A stretch of 64,000 nucleotides of DNA from Polyangiaceae bacterium (GCA_041389725.1 JAWKRG010000016.1:62001-126000); one strand, 5' to 3'. Shown: positions 35,736 through 44,938, counted from the stretch's first letter. Notes: generated by a model not told the origin, from the sequence alone. Program-made: numbers and translations.

Positions 35736-37333
35736 GGACCGTCGACGAAGGGGTTCTTCAGATCCCGATGCACCTTGCCGGGCTTGCGGGTCGGGGGGCG
35801 ACGCCAGCGCTGTCGCGGCTTTTGGGACGGCATCTGCCCTTCGTGGCCTGCCATGGGTTCGCCCGGAGCAGCGGAGCCTTTCGTCGCCGGCGTGCTGGGT
35901 GGGCTTGCTTTCGCAGGCTGCCTGGTGGCGCTGGCCTGGGCAGATGTCGCGCGCGTTGCCACAGCAAGCGTTGGCTCTGAATGCGCCATTGGGACGCTCC
36001 TCGTCGCTATCAGGGCGCTCGCGACGAACACCAGGGGCAACAGCGTTGCGCCGAGGGCTATCCAAACCAACGGGCTCCGGCGATGCGGTGCGCGTTGCAC
36101 CAGCGTGTGGCTGACGGGCGCCGCCGCTGGCGTCAGTAGGCCGAGGGCCGCTCCGAAGCGACCGCTCTCGGCGTCGCCTCTGTCGGCCCAGGGAGCTTCT
36201 GGGTCTGAGGCTTCGCTCGCCCCGTCTCGTGCGGGCGTAGCGGCAGCGACCGGTACTGCTATCGCGGGTAGGGTGCCGCTCGAGCGCGCTCCTGTCTCCA
36301 CGGGCTTCAGCGATGGGAAAAAGGAAAGAATGGGTCCGCCCGAGGGCCTCGAGCCATGGCGTCCTCGCTCCACCCAGGTCGACTGGAGCGATTCGCGGCA
36401 GACATCTTCGGTAATGCCCCGCGCCAACAGCCAACCAGCCAGCGCCTTGCCGTATTCGGTGGCGGTTTGCCAGCGGTCCTCCCGAGCCTTGCTCAGCCCG
36501 CGCTGGATCAGCTGCCAGAGCTCAGGTTCCACGATGCCAAGGGCACTCAGCGGTTTCGGATCGCTATGACCGATCAGCCAAAGAAGCGCGTTGTAGTTGT
36601 TGCCTTCAAACGGCAGCTTGCCCGAGATCATCTGGTAGAGCACCACGCTCAGCGCCCACAAGTCGGCACGCTTGTCCACGTCGTGGTCTCCGCGAGCCTG
36701 TTCGGGGGACATGTAGTAGGGGCTGCCCATGACCGACCCGGCTTCCGTGAGCTTGAGATCAGTCGGCCGCTGGAGCTTGGCGATGCCAAAGTCCAACACC
36801 TTTGGCTGCAGGCGATTCCCCGCTTGTCGCGCCAAGAAGATGTTGTCCGGCTTCAAGTCGCGATGCACGACATCGTGGTCGTGCGCCGCTGCCAGCGCGT
36901 CGAGAACCGGCAACAGTAGCTGAACCGCGCGGATTGCACTCACTTTGCCACGGCGCTCCAGCGCGGCACCCAAACTCTCACCCTCTAGCAGCTCCATGGC
37001 AATGTAGGGCTCGGCGCGCTCCGTCGTGCCAAAGTCGAACACCCGAATGATCGCCGGGTGCACGATGCGAGCGGCGGCTCGGGCCTCCTGCAGCAAGCGA
37101 TCGCCGATTCCTGGAATCGCATCACTGAGCTCCGCGCGGATCAGCTTCAGGGCGACACGAACGTCCAGGTCGCGGTTCCTCGCCACCCAGACGGCTCCCA
37201 TCCCGCCTTCACCCAACAGCCGAATCAGCTCGAACTTGTTCGCCACGACCATGCTGCGCGAATAGGCGTGGGAATGGCTTCCCGTGGCGAAATCCACCGG
37301 GATGCTACTCACGCTGGGCGTAGGATCATGCAT
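35732..37333 (-). CDS. Transmembrane Hanks-type Ser/Thr protein kinase
   Basis: 533 residues from ATG 37333 (an ATG at 37366 and a longer frame exist). Catalytic set complete: G-E-G-G-M-G-A-V (41-48), Lys63, H-R-D-L-K-P-D-N (157-164, Asp159), D-F-G (181-183), M-S-P-E-Q-A-R in the activation segment and D-V-D-K-R-A-D-L-W-A. A cytosolic linker of about 100 residues follows, then one membrane helix (about 440-460, L-V-W-I-A-L-G-A-T-L-L-P-L-V-F) and a periplasmic Ala/Pro/Thr/Lys-rich tail with no recognised sensor domain. It overlaps the end of the TPR-PEGA gene by 4 nt on the opposite strand. The inputs are unknown. Confidence 0.9.
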   Translation of the reverse strand: MHDPTPSVSSIPVDFATGSHSHAYSRSMVVANKFELIRLLGEGGMGAVWVARNRDLDVRVALKLIRAELSDAIPGIGDRLLQEARAAARIVHPAIIRVFDFGTTERAEPYIAMELLEGESLGAALERRGKVSAIRAVQLLLPVLDALAAAHDHDVVHRDLKPDNIFLARQAGNRLQPKVLDFGIAKLQRPTDLKLTEAGSVMGSPYYMSPEQARGDHDVDKRADLWALSVVLYQMISGKLPFEGNNYNALLWLIGHSDPKPLSALGIVEPELWQLIQRGLSKAREDRWQTATEYGKALAGWLLARGITEDVCRESLQSTWVERGRHGSRPSGGPILSFFPSLKPVETGARSSGTLPAIAVPVAAATPARDGASEASDPEAPWADRGDAESGRFGAALGLLTPAAAPVSHTLVQRAPHRRSPLVWIALGATLLPLVFVASALIATRSVPMAHSEPTLAVATRATSAQASATRQPAKASPPSTPATKGSAAPGEPMAGHEGQMPSQKPRQRWRRPPTRKPGKVHRDLKNPFVDGP

Positions 37334-37665
37334 TGCTCGGAATCCACTCCTACCCGTGGACGGCATCCGGCGCCGACCCTTGAGCCCAGAGGCGACGGCG
37401 CGCAATTTGCTTCGCCGCGAAAACCGCCTCGAGACTCCAGCGCAGAAGGCAGCTCCTGCGCGAGAGCTGAGTGCGGCCGCGCCCGCAAATGCAGGAGTAG
37501 CCGTCCGCGACGGAGCGGGCCTAGACCCCAAATCAAGATTCGTCACGGTCGCGTCGTGGACCTCCTTCGCCTTTTCGGGGGGCAGCACTCCAGCGCGGAC
37601 GTGCGCTTTTGTGGCGGGCCAGCGTGGGCTTGCGTTTTGGCGCGCTGCGGCGTGAAGCTCGGGAC

Positions 37666-38736
37666 GTGACGACCCTACTCAATCTGGCGGACTACGAGGC
37701 GGCCGCAGAAAAGCGCCTTTCGCGCGCAGCGTGGGACTACTACCGCAGCGGTTCGGGGGACGAGGCGACGCTCGCGGAGAACCGCGCGGCTTTCGCGCGG
37801 GTGAAGCTGCTGCATCGTGTGCTGGTGGACGTCAGCGAGCGGAACGCCAGCTGTCGGCTCTTGGGGCACGCGCTGAAGGCGCCGATCGTCGTGGCGCCGA
37901 CGGCGTTTCATCGCCTTGCTTGCGATGACGGCGAGTTGGCCACGGCTCGGGCGGCGAGCGCGCAGGGCAGCCTGATGATCCTCTCCAGCTTGAGCAACAC
38001 GCCCGTGGAAGCAGTTGCGGCCGCCGCGGGCCCGATTTGGTTTCAGCTCTACGTCTATCGCGATCGTGGCGTGACCCGCGCCCTGGTCGAGCGCGTGAAG
38101 CAAGCCGGCGTGCGCGCCTTGGTGCTGACCGTGGACGCTCCGCTGCTTGGTCGGCGGGAGCGGGACGTGCGCAACGGCTTCGAGCTGCCGTCGCATCTGT
38201 CGGTGGCCAACGCGCTTCCGCACGGCATGGGCGCGGTGGAAGCGAAGGGCGCGGAGTCGGGTCTGGCGCGCTACTTCGCCGAGATGCTCGACCCGTCGCT
38301 GACCTGGGCCGACGTGGAGTGGCTGCGCGAAGTTTCCGATCTGCCCATCGTGGTCAAGGGCATCGTGCGGCCCGACGATGCGGTGCGCGCCTTCGATCAC
38401 GGTGCTCGCGCCGTCGTGGTCTCGAACCACGGCGGGCGTCAGCTGGACGGCGGCGTTGCCACCATCGACGCGCTGCCGCGCGTCGCCGACGCGGTCGCGG
38501 GGCGGGGACCCCTGTTGCTCGATGGCGGCGTTCGTCGCGGTGTCGACGCGCTCCGAGCGCTCTGTCTCGGCGCGACGGCGGTGCTCATCGGGCGCCCGGT
38601 GCTCTGGGGGCTCGCGGTGGATGGCCAGGCCGGCGCAGAGCGCGTGCTCGACTTGCTGCGAGAGGAACTGGATCTCGCGATGGCGCTGATCGGCGCGCGA
38701 AGTCTGGGTGAGCTATCGCGGGAGTTGGTGGCGTAG
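37666..38736 (+). CDS. FMN-dependent alpha-hydroxy acid dehydrogenase/oxidase
   Basis: 356 residues from GTG 37666 (an upstream in-frame start exists at 37609). Matches the lactate/glycolate/mandelate oxidase family: A-A-W-D-Y-Y-R-S-G-S-G-D-E (24-36), A-P-T-A-F-H-R-L, W-F-Q-L-Y-V-Y-R-D, V-K-G-I-V, and the catalytic His in S-N-H-G-G-R-Q-L-D-G (about 252-261), followed by L-D-G-G-V-R-R-G-V-D and I-G-R-P-V-L-W-G. It binds FMN and oxidises a 2-hydroxy acid to a keto acid. The acceptor (oxygen or another carrier) cannot be read. No signal peptide. It is divergent from the kinase gene and has no clear operon partner. Confidence 0.92.
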   Translation: MTTLLNLADYEAAAEKRLSRAAWDYYRSGSGDEATLAENRAAFARVKLLHRVLVDVSERNASCRLLGHALKAPIVVAPTAFHRLACDDGELATARAASAQGSLMILSSLSNTPVEAVAAAAGPIWFQLYVYRDRGVTRALVERVKQAGVRALVLTVDAPLLGRRERDVRNGFELPSHLSVANALPHGMGAVEAKGAESGLARYFAEMLDPSLTWADVEWLREVSDLPIVVKGIVRPDDAVRAFDHGARAVVVSNHGGRQLDGGVATIDALPRVADAVAGRGPLLLDGGVRRGVDALRALCLGATAVLIGRPVLWGLAVDGQAGAERVLDLLREELDLAMALIGARSLGELSRELVA

Positions 38737-38898
38737 GTCTGACGAGTGGGCGACCGCCGCATCACGGCTCGTACCCATGTGTGGTCCGTGAATACTCCAG
38801 TTGAGTACGAAGGTTCGGCTCGAACTCCGCCGCGCCGAAGCGCTGAGTTTTCCGTGGCAGGGTGCGTTTCGGCGCTTTCGGCTCTACACTCACCCGTC

Positions 38899-39834
38899 GT
38901 GAGGGCCTTGTGGGTACTGGTGCTGCTGTCCGCCTTGGGCTGCAGCGAGACGAAGGACGAGCCAGCAGCTGGCAGCGGCGGGGCGTCGACGGGCGGGGCC
39001 TCGGGCGCTTCGGGCGCGGGCGCATCTGGTGGCGGAGGCGCCGGGGCGGGCTGTGATGCCACGACGCCGGGTTGCGTCAATCACGTCAGCGGCAAGGTGA
39101 TCGACGACAGTGGCGCGGGAGTGCCGCAGTTGCTGATGAGCGTGTGCGGTGCGGTCTGCTACTTCGGCGAGACCGACGGCAGCGGGAACTTCGATGTCGG
39201 CGTCGGCGCCGTGATCGATCCCTTGCAGTATTCAACGCTGCCGCACGGCCGCCCCGACTACACGAGCTTCTACTACTTGCTCCCCACCGGGGCTCAGGAC
39301 CAGGTGAACGTGGGGGAATTGCTGGTGCTGCCGCTGCCGAGCGGCGGGCAGACGCTAGTGGTGAAGAGCGACAGCGCAGGCGCGCCCGCGCAGACCGTGA
39401 CGCACGGTGGCGTGACTCTCGAGGTGCCCCAGGACGTGGTCGTGAAGATCGACGTGGAAGACATTGCTCTCGGCGACCCGGGCAAGACCTTTCGGGCACT
39501 GCAGATCCCGAGTCAGCATCAGGCCGCTTTCGTTGCGCCGAGTGAGAGCGTACTCGCGCTCTATCAGCTGACGCCCTTTGAAACGAGCTTCCGCGACGCC
39601 AACGGCAAGCCCGCCAAAGTGCGGCTGAGCTTCGAGGCGCCCGCGGGCCTCGGCGCTGGAGAAACGGTGGAAGTTCTGGCCCTTGGTAGCTACTTGTTTT
39701 TGGATTGGGTGAGCCCTGCGCGCTTCGAACCCGTCGCGACCGCGACGGTCACGAGCGATGGTACGCGCGTCGAAATGGATCCAGGGCAGGGGATCGAGTA
39801 CCTTACGTGGATTGCACTGAGGAAGAAGCCATGA
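38899..39834 (+). CDS. Lipoprotein with carboxypeptidase-regulatory-like domain
   Basis: 311 residues from GTG 38899 (M-R-A-L-W-V-L-V-L-L-S-A-L-G-C, a strong lipobox; the open frame to 38746 is not needed). A Gly/Ala/Ser linker (about 20-50) leads to C-V-N-H-V-S-G-K-V-I-D-D-S-G-A-G-V-P, the start of a carboxypeptidase-regulatory-like beta-sandwich. There is a C-G-A-V-C pair near residue 85, an obvious redox or disulfide candidate. The rest is beta-rich. Its stop overlaps the ATG of the selenoprotein gene (ATGA), so the two are probably made together and may work together outside the inner membrane. The function itself is unknown. Confidence 0.72.
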   Translation: MRALWVLVLLSALGCSETKDEPAAGSGGASTGGASGASGAGASGGGGAGAGCDATTPGCVNHVSGKVIDDSGAGVPQLLMSVCGAVCYFGETDGSGNFDVGVGAVIDPLQYSTLPHGRPDYTSFYYLLPTGAQDQVNVGELLVLPLPSGGQTLVVKSDSAGAPAQTVTHGGVTLEVPQDVVVKIDVEDIALGDPGKTFRALQIPSQHQAAFVAPSESVLALYQLTPFETSFRDANGKPAKVRLSFEAPAGLGAGETVEVLALGSYLFLDWVSPARFEPVATATVTSDGTRVEMDPGQGIEYLTWIALRKKP

Positions 39835-40589
39835 AAGCTGGACGACGTACTGCTGTGTTTGCCGCGCTCCTCGTTGCGGGGGCCGCGATGCTTCCGCTGC
39901 TCGCCTGCTCGAGTGACGATGACTCGGGAGGCACGGCCGCGGGGGGCAGCGGTGGGGTCGCGCTAGGCGGCAACGGGGGTGCGCTGACCGGGGGAACTGC
40001 GGGCAGCGTCTCGGGCGGGACCGCGGGCATTGGCGCGGCTGCGGGCAGTTCTGGCGCGTCGGGGGCCGGCGGCGGCATCGCGGTCGAGTATCCGGCGGGC
40101 CCCTACGGCAACGAAGTGGGCGACACCATCGCGAACTTGCAGTGGGAGGGCTACGTCAACGAAACCGGGGACGTGCAGAGCGACAGCAAGCCGTACATGG
40201 ACTACGGCACCGACGCCATGCGCAAGAGCGGGAAGCGCTATGGATTGATCCACATATCCGCGTTCACGTGACCCGGCTGCAAGCAAGCAGCCCAGGTCCT
40301 GGGTGCAAACGGAGCGCAGTTGGTTCAGTCGGGTGGCCTGATCGTGGACGTTCTCTATTCCGGGGACTTGGTCGCCTGGATCAAGGCGGAGAACCTGAAG
40401 ATCAGCGTGGTCAAGCCCAAGGCGGGCGACCCCACCTTGACCGAGCTCGTCAGCCGCGAGTGGAGCTACATCGTCGACTTGAAGACGATGAAGATCGTGT
40501 GGAAGGGATTCGGCAGCTACGGAGGCACGGCGCCGACCAGCATGCAGACCGCCCTCGATCAGCTCAGCACGCTGCTGTCCCAGCAATAG
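39831..40589 (+). CDS. Thioredoxin-like selenoprotein lipoprotein (in-frame TGA read as Sec)
   Basis: 252 residues when the TGA at 40269-40271 is read as selenocysteine (residue 147). Signal peptide with lipobox L-L-A-C (anchor Cys 26), then acid residues and a Gly/Ala/Ser linker (about 33-83). The C-terminal domain reads V-G-D-T-I-A-N-L, G-L-I-H-I-S-A-F-T-U-P-G-C-K-Q-A-A, V-D-V-L-Y-S-G-D and S-Y-I-V-D-L: a thioredoxin fold with U-P-G-C at the start of the active helix, where relatives have C-P-G-C. Coding continues in the same frame for 105 codons to a TAG. A SECIS-type hairpin follows the TGA. Without Sec the gene would be split in two. Probably a redox protein facing the periplasm. Coupled to the upstream lipoprotein. 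Confidence 0.85.
40287..40306 (+). promoter_or_regulatory. Candidate bacterial SECIS hairpin
   Basis: GC-A-GCCCAG, loop GUC, CUGGGU-GC: 8 base pairs with a single bulged A on the 5' side (stem includes one G-U pair). The loop begins 27 nt after the U of the UGA, within the range I recall for bacterial SECIS elements (loop about 16-37 nt past UGA). The tip A-G-G-U-C is the same as in the E. coli fdhF SECIS, where the G and U contact SelB. The element lies inside the coding sequence, as bacterial SECIS do. Confidence 0.75.
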
Positions 40590-40628
40590 TGGCGCGCTTG
40601 GCGGCGCGCGGGATCAGGGAGCGCTAGC

Positions 40629-41330
40629 GTGGGATTCGACGCTCGCATGCGCCTCTTCTTGGTGCTGGCGGCGGTATTCGTCACCTGCCTGCTCGTGGGC
40701 GACATCATTGGCGGCAAGCTGGTGCAGACGACCCTGGGCGGTCAGACCCTGACGCTGACCGTGGGCATGATCCCGTTCCCGGTGACGTTCTTGCTCACGG
40801 ACTTGCTGAACGAGTTCTACGGCAAGCGGGCAGCGCGTCTGGTGACGTGGATAGGCTTCGCGATGGCCACCCTGGCCTACGTCTTCATCTTCATCGCGGG
40901 GGCAGTGCCCATCGCACAACTGACACGAGACATGGGTTGGCAGGGCGTGACCGAGGAGTCCTTCAATCGCGTGTTCCTCAGCTCCCAGCGCATGATCGTT
41001 GCGTCGCTGACGGCGTATCTCGTGGCGCAGTTGGTGGACATCTGGGTGTTTCACTTGCTGCGGACGCGCACGGCAGGGCGCTTCTTGTGGCTGCGCGCCA
41101 CGGGGTCGACCGCCGTCAGTCAGCTAGTCGACACCGTCGCCATCAACCTGGTGGCCTGGGTCGGCCTGCTGGGTCCCGGGCAGATCGCGAGCATCGTGGT
41201 CAGTAGCTACGTCGTGAAGCTCGTCATCGCCATTGGGCTCACGCCCCTGATCTACGCCGGGCACGGCATCGTGGAGCGCGTGTTCGGCATCGAGCCCGTG
41301 GCGGCAATCGCCGCGGAAACGGCCGAATGA
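40629..41330 (+). CDS. Queuosine precursor transporter (VUT/YhhQ family)
   Basis: 233 residues from GTG 40629. Six or so membrane helices; L-L-V-G-D-I-I-G-G-K-L-V (about 19-30), I-P-F-P-V-T-F-L-L-T-D-L-L-N-E-F-Y-G (about 50-66) and A-T-G-S-T-A-V-S-Q-L-V-D-T-V (about 152-165) are typical of the vitamin-uptake-like YhhQ/QueT family. It imports preQ0 or preQ1 for queuosine tRNA modification. The gene starts 39 nt after the selenoprotein stop on the same strand, so it may share its transcript, but a functional link is not implied. Confidence 0.88.
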   Translation: MGFDARMRLFLVLAAVFVTCLLVGDIIGGKLVQTTLGGQTLTLTVGMIPFPVTFLLTDLLNEFYGKRAARLVTWIGFAMATLAYVFIFIAGAVPIAQLTRDMGWQGVTEESFNRVFLSSQRMIVASLTAYLVAQLVDIWVFHLLRTRTAGRFLWLRATGSTAVSQLVDTVAINLVAWVGLLGPGQIASIVVSSYVVKLVIAIGLTPLIYAGHGIVERVFGIEPVAAIAAETAE

Positions 41331-41382
41331 GGCGGGCGGCCTCAAGGAATGGCCGCGAGCAACCGTTCTGCAGCACAGAGCA

Positions 41383-42432
41383 GTGGTGGCCTCCCTGTTT
41401 CAAGATCTGCCCCGTTTGTCGAGCGCGCCCCCGATCTCCGAGCGTGAACCGAGGGTCTTGGCCGTGGTGCCACACACGGAGCGCCAGGAGTTCCTCGAGC
41501 AGGCACTGGCGGACCAGGGCTTCGACCTGTTCCTGGTCAGCGAAGCCGACGAGGTGATTCGCCTGAGTGCCGAGTATGAACCCGACCTGGTGCTGCTCGA
41601 TGTCGAACAGAGAGAGATGAGCGGTTTGGAAGTCTGTGGGGACCTCAAGGCGCAGGAAGGACGAGGCACGGTGCCCGTCATGCTGCTCAGCTTCAGCCCC
41701 GCGGACGAGGCCTTGATCGCCCATGGGCTGTTGGCAGGGGCCGACGACTTCATCGCGGACGCCGCGCGGCTTCAGGAACTCAGAGCACGCGTGCGGGTGC
41801 AACTGCGCCACAAGCGCCACCTGGACACGCTGCAGCGAGTGCGCTCCGAGCGTGATCTGCTCAAGCGCGACGCCCACGTCGATCCCCTGACCGGGCTGTC
41901 GAATCGCCGGGCTTTGGAGCGGGGCGCTCAGGATCGCGTCGATGCGCGCGAGCGCTTCGGCGTGTTGTTCATCGACGCCGATCACTTCAAGGCGGTCAAC
42001 GACCGTTTCGGGCACCAAGTCGGGGACCGAGTGCTGGTAGCCATCGCCGATGTGCTCAAGGCGGGACTGCGGCCGGGGGACTCCGTAGGCCGCTATGGTG
42101 GTGAGGAGTTCGTGGTGTTGGTTGCCGGTGCCGGACCCGAGGCTGCGCGGCTCGTGGCCGAGCGATTGCGTCGGTCCGTCGAGAAGCTCGTGCCTCCCGC
42201 AGGCGTCGAGGGCGTCACGGTGAGTATCGGCACCGCTGTCTTCGATCCGCGCGACGAGGGCGACACGGCTCAGGCGGCAATGCGGCGCGCCGACGTGGCG
42301 CTATATGCCTCCAAAGCCGGAGGACGGAACTGCGTCACGATGTACTCGCCGGCCCAAGAAACCCCGCGGTCATCGCGCCAACCTCAGCGCTCGGCACGAG
42401 TGCCGGGCCAGATCTCGGGAGGGACGCGATGA
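41383..42432 (+). CDS. Response regulator-type diguanylate cyclase
   Basis: 349 residues from GTG 41383. REC domain (about 22-140): phosphoacceptor Asp73 in V-L-L-D-V-E, though other acidic residues of the pocket are less typical. GGDEF domain (about 165-330) with D-P-L-T-G-L-S-N-R-R (168-177), F-I-D-A-D-H-F-K and an active G-G-E-E-F (239-243). The inhibitory I-site R-P-G-D (230-233) is exactly five residues before it, so product inhibition is likely. It makes c-di-GMP from GTP when phosphorylated. No histidine kinase is nearby. Its stop overlaps the HDOD gene (ATGA), so c-di-GMP and HDOD signalling are linked by co-translation. Confidence 0.93.
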   Translation: MVASLFQDLPRLSSAPPISEREPRVLAVVPHTERQEFLEQALADQGFDLFLVSEADEVIRLSAEYEPDLVLLDVEQREMSGLEVCGDLKAQEGRGTVPVMLLSFSPADEALIAHGLLAGADDFIADAARLQELRARVRVQLRHKRHLDTLQRVRSERDLLKRDAHVDPLTGLSNRRALERGAQDRVDARERFGVLFIDADHFKAVNDRFGHQVGDRVLVAIADVLKAGLRPGDSVGRYGGEEFVVLVAGAGPEAARLVAERLRRSVEKLVPPAGVEGVTVSIGTAVFDPRDEGDTAQAAMRRADVALYASKAGGRNCVTMYSPAQETPRSSRQPQRSARVPGQISGGTR

Positions 42433-43280
42433 GTGAATCCGTTGCGGTCCAAGAGGCGGTGGCCACAGCGCAACCGACGCCGATGACGGACCTGGAGCGC
42501 GAGCTCTTGCGCCGGTTGGAGACGGGGCGAACCGCACTTCCCGTCTTGCCGCAGGTCGCCACCATGGCGGTGAAGCTAGCGGGGGATCCCGCTGCCAACG
42601 TGGAGGAGCTGGCCAAGCTGGTCGATACGGACCCGCCCATCGCGGCGCGCTTCCTCTCGGTTGCGAACAGCGCCGCGTACTGGCGGGGTTTCAACACGTC
42701 GAACACTCAGGCGGCCATCGTGCGGCTTGGCCTGGCCCGCACCCGCGACTTGCTGTTCCAGGTCGTGTACGCCAACACCACGCGCGGTCTCAAACGCTAT
42801 CAGAGCCAGGTGCGTGCCTCTTTCGAGCGGAGCGTGCGGTGCGCCGTTGCGTCCCGCGTGGTCGCCAGCACCCTGGGGCTGCCGCAGGAGATGGACTACA
42901 TGTGTGGCCTGCTTCACGACATTGGTGAGTCGCGGCTGTATCGGATCTTGGACTCCATGTCGCCGCAGCCAAAGAACCGCGCAGAAGTGGAACGCCTGGT
43001 TCAGGCCTACCACTGTCGCGCCGGAGCCGAGGTCGCCATGGCCTGGCGCCTGCCTGCAGAGATCGTCGACGCGTGCGCCGCTCACCATGATCCGGAGGCG
43101 GCCGCGTCGTCGCATGTGCGCATGGTGATGCTCGCCGACGTCGTCATCGACGCCCTGACCGCGCCCCAACGCGCGCGTTTCGAGGCCTTGGGGGTGGACG
43201 AAGGAACGGAGCTGATGCTGATGGAGAACTTCCGCCGCGAGGAGCGCTCCAGTGTTCGCGCCGCAGTGGTAAGGACTTGA
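42429..43280 (+). CDS. HDOD domain signalling protein
   Basis: 283 residues. HDOD region about 35-235: L-P-V-L-P-Q-V-A-T-M-A (36-46), L-V-D-T-D-P-P-I-A-A-R-F-L-S-V-A-N-S-A, I-V-R-L-G-L-A-R-T-R, the partial HD signature C-G-L-L-H-D-I-G-E (about 158-166) and a second H in A-H-H-D-P-E. HDOD proteins lack full phosphohydrolase residues and act as adaptors in stress and signalling. Coupled by ATGA to the diguanylate cyclase; the C-terminal 45 residues are acidic and of no known family. Confidence 0.9.
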   Translation: MSESVAVQEAVATAQPTPMTDLERELLRRLETGRTALPVLPQVATMAVKLAGDPAANVEELAKLVDTDPPIAARFLSVANSAAYWRGFNTSNTQAAIVRLGLARTRDLLFQVVYANTTRGLKRYQSQVRASFERSVRCAVASRVVASTLGLPQEMDYMCGLLHDIGESRLYRILDSMSPQPKNRAEVERLVQAYHCRAGAEVAMAWRLPAEIVDACAAHHDPEAAASSHVRMVMLADVVIDALTAPQRARFEALGVDEGTELMLMENFRREERSSVRAAVVRT

Positions 43281-43393
43281 TTTAGCTCGGGATTATCAGG
43301 AAGCCCATCCGCGCCAGGCTCGGTGGCCGGCGCGGAGAGGGCTGCGCCGCGGCTGATTCGCCCGCCAGGCCCTGCGTTTGGTAGGCTTCTGGG

Positions 43394-44938
43394 ATGGGCG
43401 AGGTGACCGAACCCCAGAACGAGGTGAAGGTCATTGGGCGTTACGCCCTGCACGCCCAAATCGCGCGCGGTGGCATGGCCACCGTGCACTTGGGCCGCCT
43501 GATCGGTCAAGCCGGGTTCTCGCGCACCGTAGCCATCAAGCGTCTGCATCCCTATCTGGCCCAGGATCCCGAGTTCGTGTCGATGCTGATCGACGAGGCG
43601 CGCCTTGCAGCTCGCATCCGCCACCCCAACGTCGTGGTCACCCTGGACGTCGTGGCGCTGGAGGGTGAACTGCTCGTGGTGATGGAGTACGTCCATGGCG
43701 AGGCGCTATCCCGCCTGCTGCGGGCTGCCGTCCGGAAAGGGGAGCAGGTTCCTCCCCGCATCGCCTCGGCGATTCTGTCCCAAGGGCTCTACGGGCTGCA
43801 CGCCGCTCACGAGGCGACTGACGAGCGCGGCGAGCCCCTCAACATCGTGCATCGCGACGTCTCGCCGCAGAACTTGGTAGTGGGTAGCGATGGCGCCACC
43901 CGCGTAGTCGACTTTGGCGTTGCCAAGGCCGCGGGGCGACTGCAAGAGACGCGTGAGGGGCAACTCAAAGGCAAGATCCGCTACATGGCACCGGAGCAGT
44001 TGCGCCGCGGGCCGGTGGATCGACGCGCCGACATCTATGCTGCTGGCGTCGTCGCCTGGGAGTGCCTCACTGGAAGGCGGCTGTTCGATGCCGAGAACGA
44101 GTGGCAGATCGCGACCACGATCATGGAGGGAGTGAACGAGCCACCTTCGGCGTACGGGCGCGAAGTGAGCGCGGAGCTGGACGCGGTGATCCTGCGCGCT
44201 CTAGCGGTCTCCCCGGACGAGCGCTTCGGGACCGCCTTCGAAATGGCCGAAGCCCTGGAAGACGCGGTTCCACCGGCGACGCCGCGAGAGGTTGCCCGCT
44301 GGGTGCAGGAGATCGCGAAGGAGGCGCTCACGACTCGGGCCGCGAAACTCAAGGCCATCGAGGGACTGAGCGCGGACCTGACGTTGCCCGTGGGGGAGGG
44401 CAGCGAACCGTCCTACCCGTTCACTCCGGATTCGCTCTCGCTGTCCTCGAAACCGGCTCTCCCGCGTGCCGACGAGGAAACAGGTACTCGCGCGACCGAG
44501 GCGTCGGTCATCAGCATGGACGAAGGCTTGGAAGCGACGCACGCCAAGCGGCGCCGGCTGCAGCTGATTGCGGGTTCCGTCGCCCTCGCCGTGTTGCTCC
44601 TGAGTCTGGTGGTCGTGCTCGTTGGCCGCGGATCTGCGGATGAGGGGCCGTCGGCCGCGGATTCGCGCGTGCCCTCACCGCCACCCTCAGCCAAGCCCTC
44701 CGCCAGCGTCGTGGCCGAGGCGGTTCCGCCCGCGCCTGCTTCGGCACCCGCGCCGCCCTCCGCCGCTCCCGAGCCGAGTGCGGCAGTTGCTCCGCGCGCC
44801 GATAAAACGGTGCCAAAGCCGACGGGGAAGGGAAAACTTGCGCCGTGGCCGGAAAAGACGCAAAAACCGGCGTCGTGCAATCCGCCGTTCTACTACGACG
44901 CCAAGGGCGTGAAGGTGCTCAAGCCCGAGTGCTTCTGA
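43394..44938 (+). CDS. Transmembrane Ser/Thr protein kinase with Cys-tipped tail
   Basis: 514 residues. Kinase domain about 15-290: Gly loop A-R-G-G-M-A-T-V, Lys49, catalytic H-R-D-V-S-P-Q-N (153-160, Asp155), D-F-G (173-175), and Y-M-A-P-E-Q-L. The V-S-P form of the loop is frequent in myxobacterial kinases. Then an acidic cytosolic linker, a membrane helix (about 387-408), a Pro/Ala/Ser tail and the end C-N-P-P-F-Y-Y-D-A-K-G-V-K-V-L-K-P-E-C-F, two cysteines that could close a loop outside the membrane. The next gene, a secreted PEGA-like protein, overlaps its last codons, so they probably form a kinase-partner pair. Confidence 0.92.
   Translation: MGEVTEPQNEVKVIGRYALHAQIARGGMATVHLGRLIGQAGFSRTVAIKRLHPYLAQDPEFVSMLIDEARLAARIRHPNVVVTLDVVALEGELLVVMEYVHGEALSRLLRAAVRKGEQVPPRIASAILSQGLYGLHAAHEATDERGEPLNIVHRDVSPQNLVVGSDGATRVVDFGVAKAAGRLQETREGQLKGKIRYMAPEQLRRGPVDRRADIYAAGVVAWECLTGRRLFDAENEWQIATTIMEGVNEPPSAYGREVSAELDAVILRALAVSPDERFGTAFEMAEALEDAVPPATPREVARWVQEIAKEALTTRAAKLKAIEGLSADLTLPVGEGSEPSYPFTPDSLSLSSKPALPRADEETGTRATEASVISMDEGLEATHAKRRRLQLIAGSVALAVLLLSLVVVLVGRGSADEGPSAADSRVPSPPPSAKPSASVVAEAVPPAPASAPAPPSAAPEPSAAVAPRADKTVPKPTGKGKLAPWPEKTQKPASCNPPFYYDAKGVKVLKPECF

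Noticed and set aside
40320..40589. Short separate gene starting at ATG 40320
   Set aside because: It is the second part of the selenoprotein in the same frame; starting there would leave a headless thioredoxin fold and a strange gap.
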